Below are positions 37,301 through 40,037 of a stretch of 40,037 bases of DNA, one piece after another. Numbering within the stretch: position 1 is the first letter of the stretch; the number at the start of each line of letters is the position of its first letter. The stretch comes from Collodictyon triciliatum (taxonomy: Eukaryota; CRuMs): the NCBI GenBank assembly GCA_043381765.1, contig JBHJMP010000335.1, positions 1 to 40,037 of the forward strand, written 5' to 3'. A program made the translations under genes and the position numbers. The notes beneath the pieces are model-generated. The model worked only from the letters and a program-made list of their open reading frames with translations, made no database searches and was not told the DNA's origin.

Positions 37301-39943
37301 TACCAGAAAGTTTCCTTTGAATATATTAGATAAATTTAGAAATAAAACCTGGAGGATTGCTGCGGTACTTGAGCCTCTTGGAACACGGACATGAGGTAGA
37401 ATCCCTCGGACTTGCTTTTTTTTTTAAAAAAAAAACAAAAACAAAAAAAACCCCCATTATAAATGTAATATACTATTATTCAGTAGACTAAATCATGACC
37501 ATTAAAAAAAAAACTGGAAAACTATTATCAAGGAGAGGCAAGGGAAGGCGAACTGGCTAGTTGAAGATAAAATGGAAGATTAATTGGTTGGATTTCCGAT
37601 CAAGACCTGTATTAGATCATATTCTGTCTCATTCATAAACTTTTCCCTTTGCTCCCTTTCTTTATCCTTTGCCTCCTTTTTTGCTTCACTGTAGTACTCA
37701 TTCAAAATGGCGATGAACACATTCACTATTTTATATAATTGATAATGATAACCGGTTTAATTCTATTTGTTATAAGAAAGGATGAAATAAAGTAGTACGA
37801 AAAGAAAAAATTACCTAGGATCAAAATAATAAGGACTATGAAGCTTAGTTGAAAAAACGGCGCCAAGATGGGGTTTGATTGCTGAATTTTATCGTACTCT
37901 GAATCCCCAGAAAGAATCCGAAATGTGGATATGATGGAAGTAAGAAAGTCGTGAAATTCTTCTGTTTGAGATCCAAATAGAAAATATCTGGAAACGAGAA
38001 AAATTGTCAGCAGGCTTTTTTTTTCCCCCCTTGATGAATGATATGCTTTACCCTTGAAAAGAATACGATATGAATATGACGCTGAAGACAATCACAAATG
38101 CCAGTAACTCGCCCAAGGCAAGGTAAAGCGAGCGACCCAGGATATTCATATTGTTGCTCACACGAAAGAACTTAAAAATTTTTAAAAACGAAAGCATGCA
38201 CATAGTTCCTGCTATACTCTATAGTGGTTTATTTTCCTTAAATGTTTGAAATTCATTTTTATAGTTAACTGAAGTAAAAAAAAATCGTGGTTATTGTCTA
38301 TTACGAAAAAAAAAAGCAAACCTGGACGAGTATAAAAGTGATGGCTGAGGTTTGTACATCGATATATTTGTCATCGATATCATGTGTTGGTTTCTTTATC
38401 CATTCTTCAATGCGTTGAGATGAATGAACAAAAAAAGATATAACAGCTACCAACGCAATAAAAATCTAGGTTTTTTTTTTTTGAAATTTAATGTCTATTC
38501 AATAAACAATATTTTTCCTTTCCACTCAAGTGCATAATTTTTAAATCTTGAAATAAAAAAATCAACTATGAACGTCCCAATCTCAAAGAAAAACCAGCTG
38601 TCAATCGCTTCACTCCATCCCGTTCGTTTAACCTACCCATCCAATAGAATAAAGGGAAAAAAACTACTCATTCAATACTCAAACTTCGTGGTATATATAT
38701 GTTTTACTTAATTATGTAAATATATGTATTCTTACTTGTTCAAACTCAGAAACAAAGTAATACAATCCTATCAATACAAAGGCCAAAAAGTAACCAAAAA
38801 GGTTATTATTTGGGCTTTCATTAATCCTGTATTTTTTTAAGTAGGAATGACTTAATCCGTGAGACTGGGTAAAACATTTTATTTCCTTATTTCTTACAAG
38901 AATAGTGGATAGCTCATAATTCTTTCTGTTTGGATAATTAAATTTGACGGAGATATGTCAAAAACCTGCGTCATTAAGAAAAAATCAGTTGTGACTTTCT
39001 ACATACATATCGTTTCGTCCAAAATATAAAAGAATTACATATTCCACTGCAGTTATGAATCCTAGATCAAAATTTATGTATCCAAAATTGAGTGCTACAG
39101 CTCTTGTCGGGCGACCTATCCACTCATCGTTCTAATGTAAAAACAAAATATTAATTGCACTTAGAGATAGGTAAATCAAAGTTGGAAAATCAACCAAAAT
39201 TGGCAATATGGGATGACCACCTGAAGTTGCTCAACAAAGTAAGAAATGTTTCCTGGGTCTATAGGAACAATGATGGCGTACGCCGAATCACCGTAGCTAA
39301 GAATCGAGTCGATATACTGATCTCTTCCAAAAGTTAAAGATGCTACCAATGATGGGAGCCCATGTGAAAGCTTGTATTTTCTAATAATTTTTTCTATTAA
39401 AATAAAAAAAAAAACAAGAAAGAAAATAATATTTGGAAAGAAAAAAGAAAAACATACGATGGGTAATCAGGAGGTCCGAAAGGATTATCCTCCCTGTTTC
39501 TACCATTGTAAAATCCATAGCAAAGGTCATGATTGGTATTCAAATGACAGCTCTTTGGTTTCACTCGAATTTGTCTTAATAGTGGAGCACCGAACAACTT
39601 TAAATCACCCAAAGTCCGGTTATTGGTTAATACACCGTTTTTCAGAATGCTTTCCAGAAACTGTTTTACAGCGATGATTAGACAAGTATAATATGCATCG
39701 TAAAGGACGTATCATTTGGAAACTAGACAGCATGGCTACGTGTCTTATTAGTTAATATACATTAGATACTTGGAATATAAAGGAATTACCCCATAAATAT
39801 CAGCCTTGAATTATGGGTTTAAGTAATTACAATTAGTTTGAGAATTTTTTCAAAAAAATAATCAAGCTCTTTGCTCGCATAAGTTAGTAAGAAAAAACTC
39901 GTTCATTTTACCTGGTCCAATACCTCGGTGTATGGCGATATAC
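34313..39943 (-). CDS. Polycystin-2-like (TRPP) channel with two RyR domains, 5' partial
   Basis: Twenty exons join in phase; the 5' end lies beyond the window. Exons: 39943-39912, 39660-39458, 39380-39221, 39131-39007, 38925-38736, 38465-38322, 38218-38052, 37987-37815, 37725-37607, 37414-37349, 37271-37185, 36720-36499, 36411-36304, 36149-36036, 35947-35702, 35625-35477, 35318-35213, 35072-34977, 34861-34739, 34585-34313; about 966 residues. The first part is the extracellular polycystin (TOP) domain: LFGAPLLRQIRVKPKSC, NPFGPPD, WIGRPTRAVALNFGYIN. Helices S2-S6 follow; FLKIFKFFRVSNNMNILGRS is S4-S5, YFLFGSQTEEF and FRILSGDSEYD the pore, VNVFIAILNEYYSEAKKEA the end of S6. The cytosolic tail ends in two RyR repeats: IHDLWVYRKLFDGWRYG, KIHPHLAPFW, RNIARK; then IHDEWCKTKLGEGHSYGED, VPYQLLPG. 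It is likely a calcium-permeable channel. Confidence 0.85.
36268..36293. repeat. (AAAT)n microsatellite in an intron
   Basis: Short tetranucleotide repeat in the intron between 36304 and 36149 of the TRPP-RyR gene. Confidence 0.85.
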
Positions 39944-39945
39944 CT

Positions 39946-39946
<1 letters not shown>

Positions 39947-39977
<31 letters not shown>

Positions 39978-40005
39978 CCATAATATAATTTTTTTTTTTT
40001 TTTTG

Positions 40006-40036
<31 letters not shown>

Positions 40037-40037
40037 A
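39947..40037. repeat. Poly-T / poly-A tract at the window edge
   Basis: Homopolymer T runs followed by T-to-A runs to the last base. They lie in the intron upstream of the first visible exon of the channel gene. Such tracts often end a contig, so the edge may be an assembly boundary. Confidence 0.85.

Overview
This is a stretch of nuclear DNA from an intron-rich, AT-rich unicellular eukaryote. Almost every gene is split by short GT-AG introns, mostly about 60-200 bases. Exons can be as small as 17 bases, and simple repeats are abundant. The gene set (IWS1, RRS1, Rab32-type GTPase, polycystin channel, talin-type F0/F1 domains, METTL21, PI3/4-kinase-like protein, nucleotide-sugar transporter) excludes prokaryotes and points to a protist. 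Tandem RyR repeats, long A/T microsatellites and apparent one-base homopolymer errors would suit a rhizarian such as a foraminiferan, but that is a guess. Three runs of N (5543-5982, 25613-25977, 33906-34005) are assembly gaps.

Layout, left to right. An IWS1/SPN1 elongation factor lies on the minus strand (367-3430, 15 exons rebuilt by phase). Head-to-head with it is a plus-strand KH-like/WWE/NYN RNA-nuclease-like gene (4120-6982). Two adjacent plus-strand glycosyltransferase-like genes follow (8004-9374 and 9468-11491), then a decayed minus-strand ORF resembling the tail of a LINE-type retroelement (about 11701-12130). Next on minus are a talin F0-F1/RhoGAP/SH3/coiled-coil fusion (12274-15632) and the ribosome biogenesis factor RRS1 (15936-about 18280). 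Plus-strand genes follow: an SLC35D-like nucleotide-sugar transporter (19913-21395), a large single-exon protein with an MLKL-like helical region, a pseudokinase and a WD40 propeller (22089-24773), and a Rab32-like GTPase (25496-27316). On minus come a METTL21-like lysine methyltransferase (28039-29970), a PI3/4-kinase-fold protein (30278-32065), a small acidic GON7-like protein (32935-33522), and the 3' part of a polycystin-2-like channel carrying two RyR domains (34313 to beyond the right edge).

The genes do not form an operon or one pathway. They cover transcription and ribosome assembly (IWS1, RRS1, possibly GON7), Golgi/secretory glycosylation (transporter and two transferases), membrane traffic and cytoskeletal signalling (Rab32, talin-RhoGAP), calcium-channel signalling (TRPP-RyR) and protein or lipid modification. 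The most unusual items are three domain fusions: TRPP channel plus RyR repeats, talin head plus RhoGAP plus SH3, and MLKL-like bundle plus pseudokinase plus WD40. All exon models were made by eye from splice motifs, reading-frame phase and remembered family motifs, with no alignment run.
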